A DNA stretch of 64,000 nucleotides, from the NCBI RefSeq assembly GCF_020075705.1, contig NZ_JAIQUM010000009.1:1-64000 (forward strand). The letters are read 5' to 3'. Position 1 is the first letter of the stretch, and each line of letters opens with the position of its first letter. The translations under genes were made by a program, and so were the position numbers. The notes under the pieces were generated by a model. It did no database searches and was not told the origin of the DNA. It worked only from the letters and a program-made list of their open reading frames with translations. This document shows positions 1 through 9,522 of the stretch, piece by piece. This DNA comes from Metabacillus rhizolycopersici. GTDB taxonomy: Bacteria > Bacillota > Bacilli > Bacillales > Bacillaceae.

Positions 1-2
1 GC

Positions 3-1958
3 TATGTGAGTTCAAGTTATTTAACGTCAACAAAACCTCGAACAAGCACGGCTTCACCATCGACACCACCAGCACCAACTCCTGAGGCAAAAACACAAAC
101 GAAATACGTCAAAGTAAATAGTGGTTCTTTAAATATGCGAAATAGTGCATCATCAAATGCTTCTATTATTGTTAAGTTAGCAAAAGGGAAAGAAGTAAAG
201 GTTTACTCTGAATCTAATGGGTGGGCTAAAATTGAAGCTTTTGGTCAAATAGGGTATGTAAGTAGCCAGTATTTAACAACTTTAAAGCAGAGTGAAAATA
301 ATAGTTCGATTCCAGAGATTATAACAACGAAGTATGTAAATGTGAGCTCAAGTTTGAATGTAAGGGAGTCTGCTTCGTTAAATGGAAAAGTTCTCATAAC
401 TTTAACAAAAGGAACAGAAGTAACTGTTTATTCCGAGTCAAATGGTTGGGCGAAGATTGCTGTAAATGGACAAGTTGGTTATGTTAGCGTCCCATACCTT
501 TCTGAAACGAAACCGATAGTTGGAAGTTCTCCTGAGCTAGAACAAACAATGGAAACGAAATATGTAAATATAAGCATTGGCTCAAGTTTGAATATGAGAA
601 ATCATCCATCGGCAGATTCGTCAATTATTGTAAAACTTGCACGCGGTACGGAGGTAACAGTCTATTCTGAAGCGGATGGTTGGGCAGAGATAAAGGCGTA
701 CGAACAGTTGGGCTATGTGAGTTCAGACTATCTTTCTTCGACAAAAACGACTGCTGGTACAGAATCTTCACTAGAAAATGGTCCAGATCCATCAAATGAA
801 AATACTGCTGACGAAATCATATCAAAATATGTGAATGTTATCTATGGTTCAACTTTAAACATGAGAACTGAGCCCACTACGTCAGCAACTATTATGACAA
901 AATTATCTAGAGGTACAGTCGTTACTGTGTATTCGGAAGAAAATGATTGGGCGAGGATTACAGCCAATGGCCAAACAGGCTATGTGAGTTCTCAGTATTT
1001 GTCTACAATAGAACCGTATAATCCTAGCACTTCTGATAAGAATGATGAAAAGACATTTGAACAATATCAAATTAGTTTAAAGGATTTGACTGATATTCAA
1101 ATGGCGGTTAAACCACAAACAGATAAAAAATATCAAACGTACATAAGGGAAGATGCTCTAGTTTTAACTAGTTCTTCGAGTGGAACAGTAAAGGGAACTA
1201 GTTGGAATGTTCGTGGTGGAGCAGGTACTGATTATTGGGTAGTAGGAACAGTGAAAAATGGAACAACTCTGCCGATTATTTCAAAAATAATGGGGAATGA
1301 TGGTTATTATTGGTATCAAATCGACTATAATAAATCATGGGTAAATGCTAGTCCAGAAGATGTAACCTATTATTTGGATCCTACGAACTTCTTAAGTACG
1401 ACAGTTGATTCTCTACAATTTTTAAAATTATCCGTTAGTGCCAATCTAAATGTCGATGAAGTGAATGAGAGAATTCTTGCTGGAAAAGGAATTTTAGAAG
1501 GAACAGCTTCCGCATTTGTAACTGCCGGAGAAATGTATAATGTGAATGAGGTTTATTTAATAGCACATGCATTATTAGAAACTGGTAAAGGCACTTCACA
1601 GCTTGCAACAGGCGTTAATGTAAATGGTAAAACAGTTTATAATATGTATGGAATTGGGGCGTATGATGGAACAGCATTAACAAGTGGGGCACAGTATGCC
1701 AATAATGCAGGCTGGTTTACCCCTGAAGCAGCGATTATTGGCGGTGCAAAATTTATTGCTCAAGGATATATTAGCGCCGGTCAAGACACTCTTTATAAAA
1801 TGAGATGGAATCCTAGTTCTGCTGTTGTTAATGGCTATGCATCACGTCAATATGCAACTGATATTGGTTGGGCCGCAAAGCAAGTTAATCAAATTCATAA
1901 TTTATACCATTTAATAGATTCGTATACACTTGTCTTAGATATTCCAACATATAAATAA
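3..1958 (+). CDS. SH3b-repeat N-acetylglucosaminidase, 5' end missing
   Basis: The gene enters from the left edge: the reading frame is open from base 3 and begins inside a GYVSSSYL motif, the usual end of a bacterial SH3 unit, so at least one more repeat lies outside. Four clear SH3b units follow (residues about 32-93, 109-167, 183-245 and 270-330 counting from the first GTG), each with KYVN/KV, LN(M/V)R and GYVS..YL signatures, then a divergent fifth unit near 375-455. The last ~200 residues resemble the GH73 glucosaminidase domain of LytD, with the expected catalytic Glu in HALLETGKG and a YNMYGIGAYDG motif. The family cuts cell-wall glycan and the SH3b units bind the wall. The signal peptide should be upstream of the window. 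Linkers are rich in Ser, Thr and Pro. Function is confident; exact substrate and total length are unknown. Confidence 0.88.
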   Translation, partial: YVSSSYLTSTKPRTSTASPSTPPAPTPEAKTQTKYVKVNSGSLNMRNSASSNASIIVKLAKGKEVKVYSESNGWAKIEAFGQIGYVSSQYLTTLKQSENNSSIPEIITTKYVNVSSSLNVRESASLNGKVLITLTKGTEVTVYSESNGWAKIAVNGQVGYVSVPYLSETKPIVGSSPELEQTMETKYVNISIGSSLNMRNHPSADSSIIVKLARGTEVTVYSEADGWAEIKAYEQLGYVSSDYLSSTKTTAGTESSLENGPDPSNENTADEIISKYVNVIYGSTLNMRTEPTTSATIMTKLSRGTVVTVYSEENDWARITANGQTGYVSSQYLSTIEPYNPSTSDKNDEKTFEQYQISLKDLTDIQMAVKPQTDKKYQTYIREDALVLTSSSSGTVKGTSWNVRGGAGTDYWVVGTVKNGTTLPIISKIMGNDGYYWYQIDYNKSWVNASPEDVTYYLDPTNFLSTTVDSLQFLKLSVSANLNVDEVNERILAGKGILEGTASAFVTAGEMYNVNEVYLIAHALLETGKGTSQLATGVNVNGKTVYNMYGIGAYDGTALTSGAQYANNAGWFTPEAAIIGGAKFIAQGYISAGQDTLYKMRWNPSSAVVNGYASRQYATDIGWAAKQVNQIHNLYHLIDSYTLVLDIPTYK

Positions 1959-1960
1959 TC

Positions 1961-2003
1961 AAAAAAGAGGTTGACCACCGTTTCGGTGAGTCAGCCTCTT
2001 TTT
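1961..2003 (+). terminator. Rho-independent terminator after the glucosaminidase gene
   Basis: An A-rich start and AGAGGTTGACC arm pair with GTCAGCCTCTTTTT around a CGTTTCGG loop, ending in a T-tract, 3 bases after the stop codon. It could work in both directions because the outer arms are A-tract and T-tract. Confidence 0.85.
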
Positions 2004-2049
2004 GCGTGAAAACAGGACAAAAATAATGTACTCCATTCTTAATATGTAA

Positions 2050-2142
2050 TATAACACCAACCTCAAGATTCAAGAGAAATTAAGGAGTTTGGTGGATATT
2101 CTGCTCTTTAAGCTTAAGATTAAAGAGCTAGTGGAAAGTGAA
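2050..2142. repeat. Degenerate copy of the second palindromic repeat family
   Basis: Contains the ordered words CCAACCTCAAGATTCAAG, GAAATTAAGGAG and GGTGGATATT, which match the same order of words at 25731-25790 and less closely at 54997-55045. It also holds an internal inverted pair CTCTTTAAGCTTAAGATTAAAGAG (two halves at 2104-2127). The evidence is resemblance between copies only; no function is known to me. Confidence 0.45.
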
Positions 2143-2143
2143 G

Positions 2144-2240
2144 GATAAGAAAAGCGCAAGCGCCTTGTTTAGCCTCTTGGGTCTAAGACGCTTGCGCTGG
2201 ACACGAAAACTATAAGTCAAAAAATTTATACTTTCTTATC
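2144..2240 (-). repeat. Dispersed hairpin repeat, compact copy with inverted ends
   Basis: A 97-bp element bounded by GATAAGAAAA and CTTTCTTATC, which are inverted copies of each other. On the minus strand it holds AGCGCAAGCG, then CGCTTGCGCT followed by TTTTCTTATC: a 10-bp perfect stem with a T-tract. It lies 32 bp beyond the rqcH stop codon, in the orientation expected of an rqcH terminator. The same ends and inner words recur at 39615-39769 and 51017-51111. Confidence 0.8.
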
Positions 2241-2272
2241 TTTAAAAAATTATAAATTTTGGAAGTTTTACT

Positions 2273-3988
2273 TTACCCTTTTCGTAATCGAAACACCAAG
2301 TCCTCATTTGGTGTCACATAGATTGTTTGTTGATTATCATAGATAACAAACCCAGGCTTTGAACCGCTTGGTTTTTTAACAAATCTAATTGCGGTAAAAT
2401 CCACGGGGACAGCACTAGAGTTTTTTGCTTTACTAAAATAGGCAGCGATATTTGCAGCTTCTAGTATAGTTTCTTCCGATGGATTTTTGCTGCGAATGAC
2501 GACGTGAGAACCAGGGATGTCCTTTGTATGTAACCAGACGTCATCGCGTGCGGCAAATTTATTTGTTAAGTATTCATTTTGTTTATTATTTTTACCGACG
2601 ATAATCTCTGTACCATCACTTGAAACGTAGTGTTCTAGCGTTGGTTTGTGGGCTTTTTTTTGTTTAAGATTTCGTGATTGTCTTTGCTTTAAGTAACCCC
2701 CTTCCATTAATTCTTCACGAATTTCTTCAATGTCGCGCGGGGAAGCAGACTCCATTTGTTGAATTAATCGTTCAAAATAGTCAATTTCGTTTTGGGCAAT
2801 GTCGATTTGGTTATGAACAACTTCGACCGAATTTTTCGCTTTTTGATATTTAGTAAAGTATTTTTGTGCATTTTCAGAAGGAGTTTTTTGAATGTCTAAA
2901 GGAATGATAATGGTCCCGCTTTTTTCATCATAATAATTGATGACTTCAACCTGTTTATCTCCTTTGTTAACAGCGTAAAGATTTGCTGTTAACAATTCTC
3001 CATATAATTGAAATTGATTTGCTTTTTCAGCTTGATCTAATGTTGCTTCTAATTTTTTGATTTTGTTTTCATTTTTCTTTTTTTCATTAACGATAAAACG
3101 TTCTAAATCATTTCCTTGCTGCTTCACACGGTCACGTTCGGCTTTACCATAATAATAACGATCTAATAATTCAGACATCGTCGCAAAGGTTTTGGATTTA
3201 CTAGATTCTAAATGAGTGAGGTTTATCATGTAAAAAAGTTCACGATTTTGCTGATAGAAAATTTGCGGTTGAATTGTATCGTTTCTGAGTTCATCGATCA
3301 TATTTAAAAATGTTTTTGGCAAAGTTGTCCGATTTACTAATCCAGCTCGATATATGACCTCTTTAGCAAAAAGTGGTGAAATCCCTGCAAACTGTTGAAC
3401 AATTTGTTGATCTAGCTTACCTGAATTAAAATCAAGCTTTTTTAAGACTGCTTCCTCGTTAGCGTCAAATGGATTTACTTTACCTTGTCCAGGTGGTAAT
3501 ACATATTCATGTCCAGGAAGGACAGTTCTATGTCGATTAACGGCTGGGGATAAATGCTTCACACTATCTAAAATCAGATTCTGTTCTTTATCAACGAGAA
3601 TAATGTTGCTATGTCTTCCCATAATTTCAATCATCAATCGCTTTGCTGTTAAATCGCCAAGCTCATTTCGGCTTTTTATGTCAATGATAATAATTCTTTC
3701 CATATCAAGCTGTTCAATGTTTTCAATTACACCACCTTCTAAATGTTTACGCAATAGCATACAAAACATCGGTGGTGTACTTGGATTTTCATAGGTTTCG
3801 TTCGTTAAATGAATCCTTGCATAACTTGGATGTGCAGACAGAAACAAGCGCTGATTTTTTCCGCCAGCTCTAATTTGTAATATAAGATCGTATTTAAATG
3901 GCTGATGGATTTTTGTGATTTTGCCATTATGTAGTGCTTCTTTTAATTCTTTTGTAATCGTATATGTAAATAAACCATCGAATGACAT
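2273..3988 (-). CDS. rqcH: Ribosome quality control factor RqcH (NFACT family)
   Basis: A 571-residue NFACT protein (YloA in B. subtilis; the family was earlier called fibronectin-binding protein). RqcH binds stalled 50S subunits carrying peptidyl-tRNA and adds alanine tails that mark the peptide for degradation. Visible parts are an N-terminal NFACT-N domain (about 1-200, starting [10 protein letters not shown]), a charged coiled coil near 280-430, and a C-terminal NFACT-R domain with [18 protein letters not shown] and a final [14 protein letters not shown]. Positions 97-98 read Glu-Arg, where B. subtilis RqcH is reported to have the functional Asp97-Arg98 pair. It stands alone on the minus strand, divergent from the Ca2+ ATPase gene. 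The start is the only one that keeps the conserved N-terminus. Confidence 0.95.
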   Translation of the reverse strand: MSFDGLFTYTITKELKEALHNGKITKIHQPFKYDLILQIRAGGKNQRLFLSAHPSYARIHLTNETYENPSTPPMFCMLLRKHLEGGVIENIEQLDMERIIIIDIKSRNELGDLTAKRLMIEIMGRHSNIILVDKEQNLILDSVKHLSPAVNRHRTVLPGHEYVLPPGQGKVNPFDANEEAVLKKLDFNSGKLDQQIVQQFAGISPLFAKEVIYRAGLVNRTTLPKTFLNMIDELRNDTIQPQIFYQQNRELFYMINLTHLESSKSKTFATMSELLDRYYYGKAERDRVKQQGNDLERFIVNEKKKNENKIKKLEATLDQAEKANQFQLYGELLTANLYAVNKGDKQVEVINYYDEKSGTIIIPLDIQKTPSENAQKYFTKYQKAKNSVEVVHNQIDIAQNEIDYFERLIQQMESASPRDIEEIREELMEGGYLKQRQSRNLKQKKAHKPTLEHYVSSDGTEIIVGKNNKQNEYLTNKFAARDDVWLHTKDIPGSHVVIRSKNPSEETILEAANIAAYFSKAKNSSAVPVDFTAIRFVKKPSGSKPGFVIYDNQQTIYVTPNEDLVFRLRKG

Positions 3989-4380
3989 CGCACAGACTCC
4001 TTTTGTTAAACATGCACCAGGGTGTATGTAACTTTCGTATTAGCTTTTTTATTTTAAATTGCATTAATTTCGGGTGAAAAGAGGGGGATCTAGAATCTAA
4101 TTGTCTATTTGATCAGCTTTTAAAATAATTAAGCAACTTCAGTCCCTTATTCATTTAAGTTTTCATTTGATTATAGCATGTTTTTGGACGAGGCTGAATA
4201 AGTTGTCTATAGATGAATTCCCATTATTGGTGTTCTCGTTGCTCTTCAGTAGCAAAAATCTATGTTTACAGCGTCGTTTGTCATTATTGAATTATCGAAG
4301 GATGGGAATTTCAAGTAAGGCGGAAAGTGAGAAATAATCGCAGATCAGACGTGAAAATTTTTCTGTTTAAAGGGGTGTGT
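3989..4380. other. Divergent intergenic region between rqcH and the Ca2+ ATPase
   Basis: A 392-bp gap between divergent genes. Apart from the minus-strand promoter candidate at 4170-4179 I see no conserved element. The plus-strand promoter for the ATPase gene is not obvious. The ATPase reading frame is open from 4327, but the first 18 codons look non-coding and lack a ribosome site. Confidence 0.6.
4170..4179 (-). promoter_or_regulatory. Candidate extended -10 promoter for rqcH
   Basis: On the minus strand the sequence reads TGCTATAAT, a perfect extended -10. The -35 position (TTCAGC at about 17 bp) is weak, as is common with an extended -10. It would give a leader of roughly 175 nt before the rqcH start. 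Confidence 0.45.
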
Positions 4381-7080
4381 ATGCGATCCATGAAATGGCA
4401 TGAAATGAGATCAGAAGAAGTAGTGAATTCAATTAATACGGAGGTTGATACCGGACTAACAAGCAAGGAGGTTCAAAAGCGGGAAGAGAAATTCGGATAC
4501 AATGAATTAAAGGAGGCTGATCGCCCTTCAGCTATCTTACTCTTTTTAAGTCAATTTAAGGACTTTATGGTTCTCGTTTTATTAGCCGCTACCTTAATCT
4601 CCGGGTTACTTGGAGAATATATTGATGCCATCGCGATTATAGCGATTGTAATAGTTAACGGTGTCCTTGGTTTTTTTCAAGAAAGACGGGCGGAAAGATC
4701 ACTTGAGGCATTAAAAGAGCTTTCTGCGCCTCAAGTAATGGCTCTAAGAGATGGAGAATGGGTGCGGATTCTCTCTAAAGAGCTTGTTCCAGGTGATATT
4801 GTAAAGTTTACAAGTGGTGATCGAATTGGCGCTGATATGCGATTAATTGAAATAAAAAGCTTAGAGGTAGAAGAATCAGCGCTTACTGGTGAATCGCTTC
4901 CAGTTCAAAAATCCATACGACCTATTGCAGGTTCAGATGTTGGACTAGGTGATTTAACAAATATGGTTTTTATGGGAACGTTGGTAACAAGAGGATCTGG
5001 TGTTGGTATCGTTATCGGTACAGGAATGAATACAGCAATGGGGCAAATAGCTGATCTGCTGCAAAATGCTGAAACGATGGACACGCCATTGCAGCGACGT
5101 TTAGAGCAGCTAGGAAAAATATTGATTGTTGTTGCCCTTGCCTTAACAGTGCTTGTTGTTGGAATTGGGGTATTACAAGGTCATGACATCTATACGATGT
5201 TCTTGGCGGGGGTGTCATTAGCAGTTGCTGCAATTCCTGAAGGCCTGCCTGCGATTGTAACTGTTGCTTTGTCGCTTGGCGTACAGCGAATGATCAAGCA
5301 AAAATCAATTGTTCGGAAATTGCCGGCAGTTGAAACACTAGGGTGTGCCTCTGTTATCTGTTCAGACAAAACAGGGACAATGACACAAAATAAAATGACG
5401 GTTACACATGTTTGGTCTGGAGATAAACTATGGAGCGTTAGTGGTACTGGCTATCATCCACATGGAGAATTTTCATCTAATGACAGAGTAGTTGATGTCA
5501 TAAAAACGAAAACACTTCAGCAAATCTTGACATTTGGATCATTATGTAACAGTGCTATGCTTGTTGAAAAAGAAGGTCAATTTCACCTAGATGGCGATCC
5601 AACAGAAGGAGCACTATTAGTAGCAGCTATGAAGGCGGGGCTAAAAAAGGAAGCTTTGTTAAGGAATTTTGAAGTTATTGAAGAATTTCCATTTGATTCC
5701 GTACGCAAAATGATGAGTGTAATCATTCAGGATAAAGCAGGAAAACGATTTGTCGTCACAAAGGGTGCACCAGATGTCTTGCTTGGCGTCTCGAAACATA
5801 TTTTATGGAATGAACGACAAGAAGGATTGAGTCATGATTATGAGGCTAACGTAAAAAACGCAATTGAGTCGCTAGCTTCTCAAGCATTACGTACAATTGC
5901 GATTGCGTTTAAACCGTTACAACCATCTGAAAGAATAAACACTAGCTTTGAAGCTGAAAAAGATTTAGTTTTTATTGGCTTACAAGGGATGATTGATCCA
6001 CCGCGGCCTGAGGTAAAACAAGCTGTTCAAGAATGTCGTGATGCCGGTATTAAAACGGTCATGATTACTGGAGACCATGTAATCACCGCAAAGGCAATCG
6101 CGAAACAATTAAATCTCTTACCTTCAAATGGCAGGGTGATGGAAGGGAAAGAATTATCCCTACTTTCTGTTGAAGAGCTAGAAGAAATTGTTGATGATGT
6201 GTACGTGTTTGCAAGAGTTTCACCTGAGCATAAATTAAAGATCGTAAAGGCACTACAAAATCGTGGTCATATTGTAGCGATGACAGGTGATGGTGTGAAC
6301 GATGCCCCAGCGATTAAAGCTGCTGATATAGGGATATCAATGGGGATTACAGGAACGGACGTTGCTAAAGAAGCTTCTGCTCTTGTTTTAGTGGATGATA
6401 ACTTTGCAACAATTAAATCGGCTATTAAAGAAGGAAGAAATATTTACGAGAATATCCGTAAATTCATTCGCTATCTTCTTGCTTCAAATGTTGGGGAAAT
6501 TCTCGTCATGCTTTTTGCGATGTTACTAGGCTTACCTTTGCCGCTCGTACCAATTCAAATTCTTTGGGTAAATCTTGTGACAGACGGTTTACCTGCGATG
6601 GCGCTTGGTTTGGATCAACCTGAAGGAGATTTGATGAAACGAAAACCACGTCATCCAAAAGAAGGGGTATTTGCCAGAGGGCTGGGATGGAAAGTTTTAT
6701 CGCGCGGATTTTTAATCGGGATCGCGACACTAGCAGCATTTATGATTGTTTACAAACAGAATCCAGACGATCTTGCATACGCGCAAACTATTGCATTTGC
6801 AACATTGGTGATGGCTCAGCTCATTCATGTATTTGACTGTCGTAGCGAAAAGTCAATCTTTGAGCGGAATCCATTTGAGAATATGTATTTAATTGTGGCA
6901 GTTATATCATCAATATTGTTAATGCTCGTTGTCATCTATTATCCACCTTTACAGCCAATTTTCCATACGCTTCCGATTTTACCGAGAGATTGGCTATTAG
7001 TTCTAGGATTTTCTGCAATCCCAACTTTTTTACTTGCAGGCTCACTTTTAGCAAGAAAACCAGCGAAGACTATGATATAA
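4381..7080 (+). CDS. yloB: Calcium-transporting P-type ATPase (YloB family)
   Basis: A membrane pump of the P2A (SERCA-like) class, 899 residues from the chosen ATG. It shows an N-terminal cation-ATPase domain, the actuator motif LTGES, the ion-binding helix motif PEGLPA near residue 286, the phosphorylated Asp in DKTGTMTQN near residue 329, the nucleotide-domain motif KGAPDVLL, the hinge MTGDGVNDAPA, and a C-terminal block of helices with NLVTDGLPAMALG. YloB in B. subtilis is a Ca2+ ATPase linked to spore germination and resistance. The start at 4381 has AAAGGGGTG just upstream and leads to MRSMKWHEM; an upstream in-frame start at 4327 lacks a ribosome site. It is alone in its unit, with a hairpin after it. 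Confidence 0.94.
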   Translation: MRSMKWHEMRSEEVVNSINTEVDTGLTSKEVQKREEKFGYNELKEADRPSAILLFLSQFKDFMVLVLLAATLISGLLGEYIDAIAIIAIVIVNGVLGFFQERRAERSLEALKELSAPQVMALRDGEWVRILSKELVPGDIVKFTSGDRIGADMRLIEIKSLEVEESALTGESLPVQKSIRPIAGSDVGLGDLTNMVFMGTLVTRGSGVGIVIGTGMNTAMGQIADLLQNAETMDTPLQRRLEQLGKILIVVALALTVLVVGIGVLQGHDIYTMFLAGVSLAVAAIPEGLPAIVTVALSLGVQRMIKQKSIVRKLPAVETLGCASVICSDKTGTMTQNKMTVTHVWSGDKLWSVSGTGYHPHGEFSSNDRVVDVIKTKTLQQILTFGSLCNSAMLVEKEGQFHLDGDPTEGALLVAAMKAGLKKEALLRNFEVIEEFPFDSVRKMMSVIIQDKAGKRFVVTKGAPDVLLGVSKHILWNERQEGLSHDYEANVKNAIESLASQALRTIAIAFKPLQPSERINTSFEAEKDLVFIGLQGMIDPPRPEVKQAVQECRDAGIKTVMITGDHVITAKAIAKQLNLLPSNGRVMEGKELSLLSVEELEEIVDDVYVFARVSPEHKLKIVKALQNRGHIVAMTGDGVNDAPAIKAADIGISMGITGTDVAKEASALVLVDDNFATIKSAIKEGRNIYENIRKFIRYLLASNVGEILVMLFAMLLGLPLPLVPIQILWVNLVTDGLPAMALGLDQPEGDLMKRKPRHPKEGVFARGLGWKVLSRGFLIGIATLAAFMIVYKQNPDDLAYAQTIAFATLVMAQLIHVFDCRSEKSIFERNPFENMYLIVAVISSILLMLVVIYYPPLQPIFHTLPILPRDWLLVLGFSAIPTFLLAGSLLARKPAKTMI

Positions 7081-7083
7081 TCC

Positions 7084-7116
7084 TAAAGGGGGTGACCCAA
7101 AAAGTCATCCCCTTTG
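7084..7116 (+). terminator. Hairpin after the Ca2+ ATPase gene
   Basis: AAAGGGGGTGAC pairs with GTCATCCCCTTT, 4 bases after the stop. The tail is GCTTG rather than a T-tract, so termination strength is uncertain. Confidence 0.6.
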
Positions 7117-7236
7117 CTTGTTACCTTAATAACGTGATATTTTTATAAGTGTAGTTAAATTAGAATTATATAAATTTCACATAAAAGAGCGTCACGGTTC
7201 AATTAAGTAAGCAGAAAGAAAGTGATGTGATACATA

Positions 7237-8112
7237 ATGGTAGTAAGTATGACGGGATTTGGTCGTGCGAGTGGACAAGTTGAATCATGTTTTATGACAG
7301 TTGAAATGAAATCAGTTAACCACCGATTTTTAGAGATTAGTCTAAAAATGCCGAAACAGTTTCTTAGTATTGAAGATAAAATAAAAAAACTTATCTCCAA
7401 ATTTGTAAGTAGGGGTCGAATTGAAGTTTATGTAAATCTCGATGGTGAGTCACTAGTTGAAAAATCAATTCATATAGATTGGGATTTATTGTCGCACTAT
7501 GTTGACACACTACACGAAATAAATGAGCGGTTCTCCCTTAAGGATGAAGTTACACTCGACCAGATTTTATCTTTACGTGAAGGAATTGACATTCTTGAAG
7601 AGTCAACGTCTAGTGACATTGTAGAAAAAGAGCTTTTACATATTATAGAGTCTGCCGTACAGCAATTGTCAGAAATGCGAAAAGCAGAAGGGGAACAATT
7701 ATCTGTAGATTTACAAGCTAGGCTGGCAGATATGAGGAACATAGGTGAAGAACTTGAATTAGTTGCACCTACTGTTGTTGAGCAATATCGTGAAAAACTG
7801 ACAAAACGGGTTTTTGAATTTGTCACAGGGATGATCGATGAAAACCGTATCTTAACAGAGGTCGCACTATTTGCCGATAAAGCCGATATTAGTGAAGAAT
7901 TAACAAGGCTACATAGTCATATCCATCAGTTCGAGAAAACATTGCAAACAAGTGAACCGATCGGCCGTAAGTTAGATTTTCTTGTACAGGAACTGAATAG
8001 GGAAGCTAACACAATTGGTTCAAAAGCAAATGATGGACGAATCGCAAAAAATGTCGTCGAATTAAAAAGTATTATTGAAAAATTAAAAGAACAAGTTCAA
8101 AATATTGAATAG
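7237..8112 (+). CDS. yloC: YicC/YloC family endoribonuclease
   Basis: A 291-residue protein that matches YicC/YloC over its length: N-terminal [12 protein letters not shown], central [21 protein letters not shown], and C-terminal [21 protein letters not shown], the most conserved stretch of the family. E. coli YicC is a hexameric endoribonuclease (YicC_N plus DUF1732). The role in Bacillus is less clear. It heads the yloC-remA-gmk-rpoZ cluster. The start at 7237 gives the canonical [10 protein letters not shown], with AAAGAAAGTGATGTG upstream. Confidence 0.93.
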   Translation: MVVSMTGFGRASGQVESCFMTVEMKSVNHRFLEISLKMPKQFLSIEDKIKKLISKFVSRGRIEVYVNLDGESLVEKSIHIDWDLLSHYVDTLHEINERFSLKDEVTLDQILSLREGIDILEESTSSDIVEKELLHIIESAVQQLSEMRKAEGEQLSVDLQARLADMRNIGEELELVAPTVVEQYREKLTKRVFEFVTGMIDENRILTEVALFADKADISEELTRLHSHIHQFEKTLQTSEPIGRKLDFLVQELNREANTIGSKANDGRIAKNVVELKSIIEKLKEQVQNIE

Positions 8113-8186
8113 GTTACCGTTCGATTGATTATAAACGGGCTTATAAGGCAAAAATAGTTTTGTCCTTAATTAGGGGGAGCATACAT

Positions 8187-8450
8187 ATGAGTATTAAACT
8201 AATCAATATCGGATTTGGCAACATCGTTTCTGCAAACCGCATCATTTCGATTGTTAGTCCTGAATCAGCTCCGATCAAGAGAATCATTCAAGATGCAAGA
8301 GATAGAGGCATGTTAATAGACGCTACATACGGCCGGCGTACAAGAGCAGTTGTTATTATGGATAGTGATCACATTATCCTTTCAGCTGTACAACCTGAAA
8401 CAGTTGCTCAAAGGCTTTCGAATAAAGAAGAGCTATCAGATGAAGGGTAG
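8187..8450 (+). CDS. remA: Extracellular matrix regulatory protein RemA
   Basis: An 87-residue protein starting [14 protein letters not shown], identical in plan to B. subtilis RemA (YlzA), a DNA-binding activator of biofilm matrix and osmoprotection operons. The conserved [18 protein letters not shown] block is present, with the arginines thought to contact DNA. The start at 8187 is set by TAGGGGGAG at 8170-8179; the frame is open further upstream, but that part is not conserved. It sits between yloC and gmk, the standard place in Bacillaceae, and is probably co-transcribed with them. Confidence 0.94.
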   Translation: MSIKLINIGFGNIVSANRIISIVSPESAPIKRIIQDARDRGMLIDATYGRRTRAVVIMDSDHIILSAVQPETVAQRLSNKEELSDEG

Positions 8451-9080
<630 letters not shown>

Positions 9081-9081
9081 T

Positions 9082-9282
9082 ATGCTTTATCCATCGATTG
9101 ATGTTTTAATGAATAAATTAGATTCAAAATATACACTTGTAACAGTTGCAGCAAAACGTGCACGTGAAATGCAGGATTTAAGTGATCAACAAATTGAAAA
9201 GCCTGTATCGTTTAAATATGTTGGCAAAGCACTAGAGGAAATTAACGCAGGTCTCCTAAATTATCAAAGACCGGAAAAATAA
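9082..9282 (+). CDS. rpoZ: RNA polymerase omega subunit
   Basis: A 66-residue omega subunit starting [20 protein letters not shown], with the conserved AAKRAREM motif that packs against the beta-prime C-terminus. The start at 9082 is chosen because CTGGAGG sits 9 bases before it inside the end of gmk; the frame is open at 9073, but that start would overlap gmk. The gene ends the yloC-remA-gmk-rpoZ group, with a strong terminator after it. Confidence 0.95.
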   Translation: MLYPSIDVLMNKLDSKYTLVTVAAKRAREMQDLSDQQIEKPVSFKYVGKALEEINAGLLNYQRPEK

Positions 9283-9287
9283 TGGTT

Positions 9288-9323
9288 AAAATAACAACCT
9301 AGTCAGTAGGTTGTTATTTTTTT
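9288..9323 (+). terminator. Terminator after rpoZ
   Basis: AAATAACAACCTA and TAGGTTGTTATTTTTTT form a near-perfect stem around GTCAG, followed by a T-tract. Confidence 0.9.
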
Positions 9324-9338
9324 CAGAATATGAGAATT

Positions 9339-9460
9339 TATAAGTTTTGGCTTCGAGAATTATCCAGCGCCTAGCCCCTTGGGGTCATAAGCCGCCACGC
9401 CTTCTATTCATGCGCGTCTTATGCCTGCCTTAGGCTGATCAAGGCGCTTGCGCTTTTATT
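9339..9460 (+). repeat. Dispersed hairpin repeat between rpoZ and coaBC
   Basis: Carries the core words CCAGCGCCTAGCCCC, TTCTATTCATGCGCGTCTTATGCCTG, GGCTGATCAAGGCGCTTGCGC and a TTTTATT tail. The 5' arm of the inner stem is partly deleted compared with 13241-13396, with which it shares the right half almost exactly. It is oriented with its T-tract downstream of rpoZ. Confidence 0.8.
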
Positions 9461-9522
9461 AGAAAAGACATTTTATTGATAAAATAGACATAATAAAGAT
9501 TTCTCAAAGTGGGTGGGAGAGT

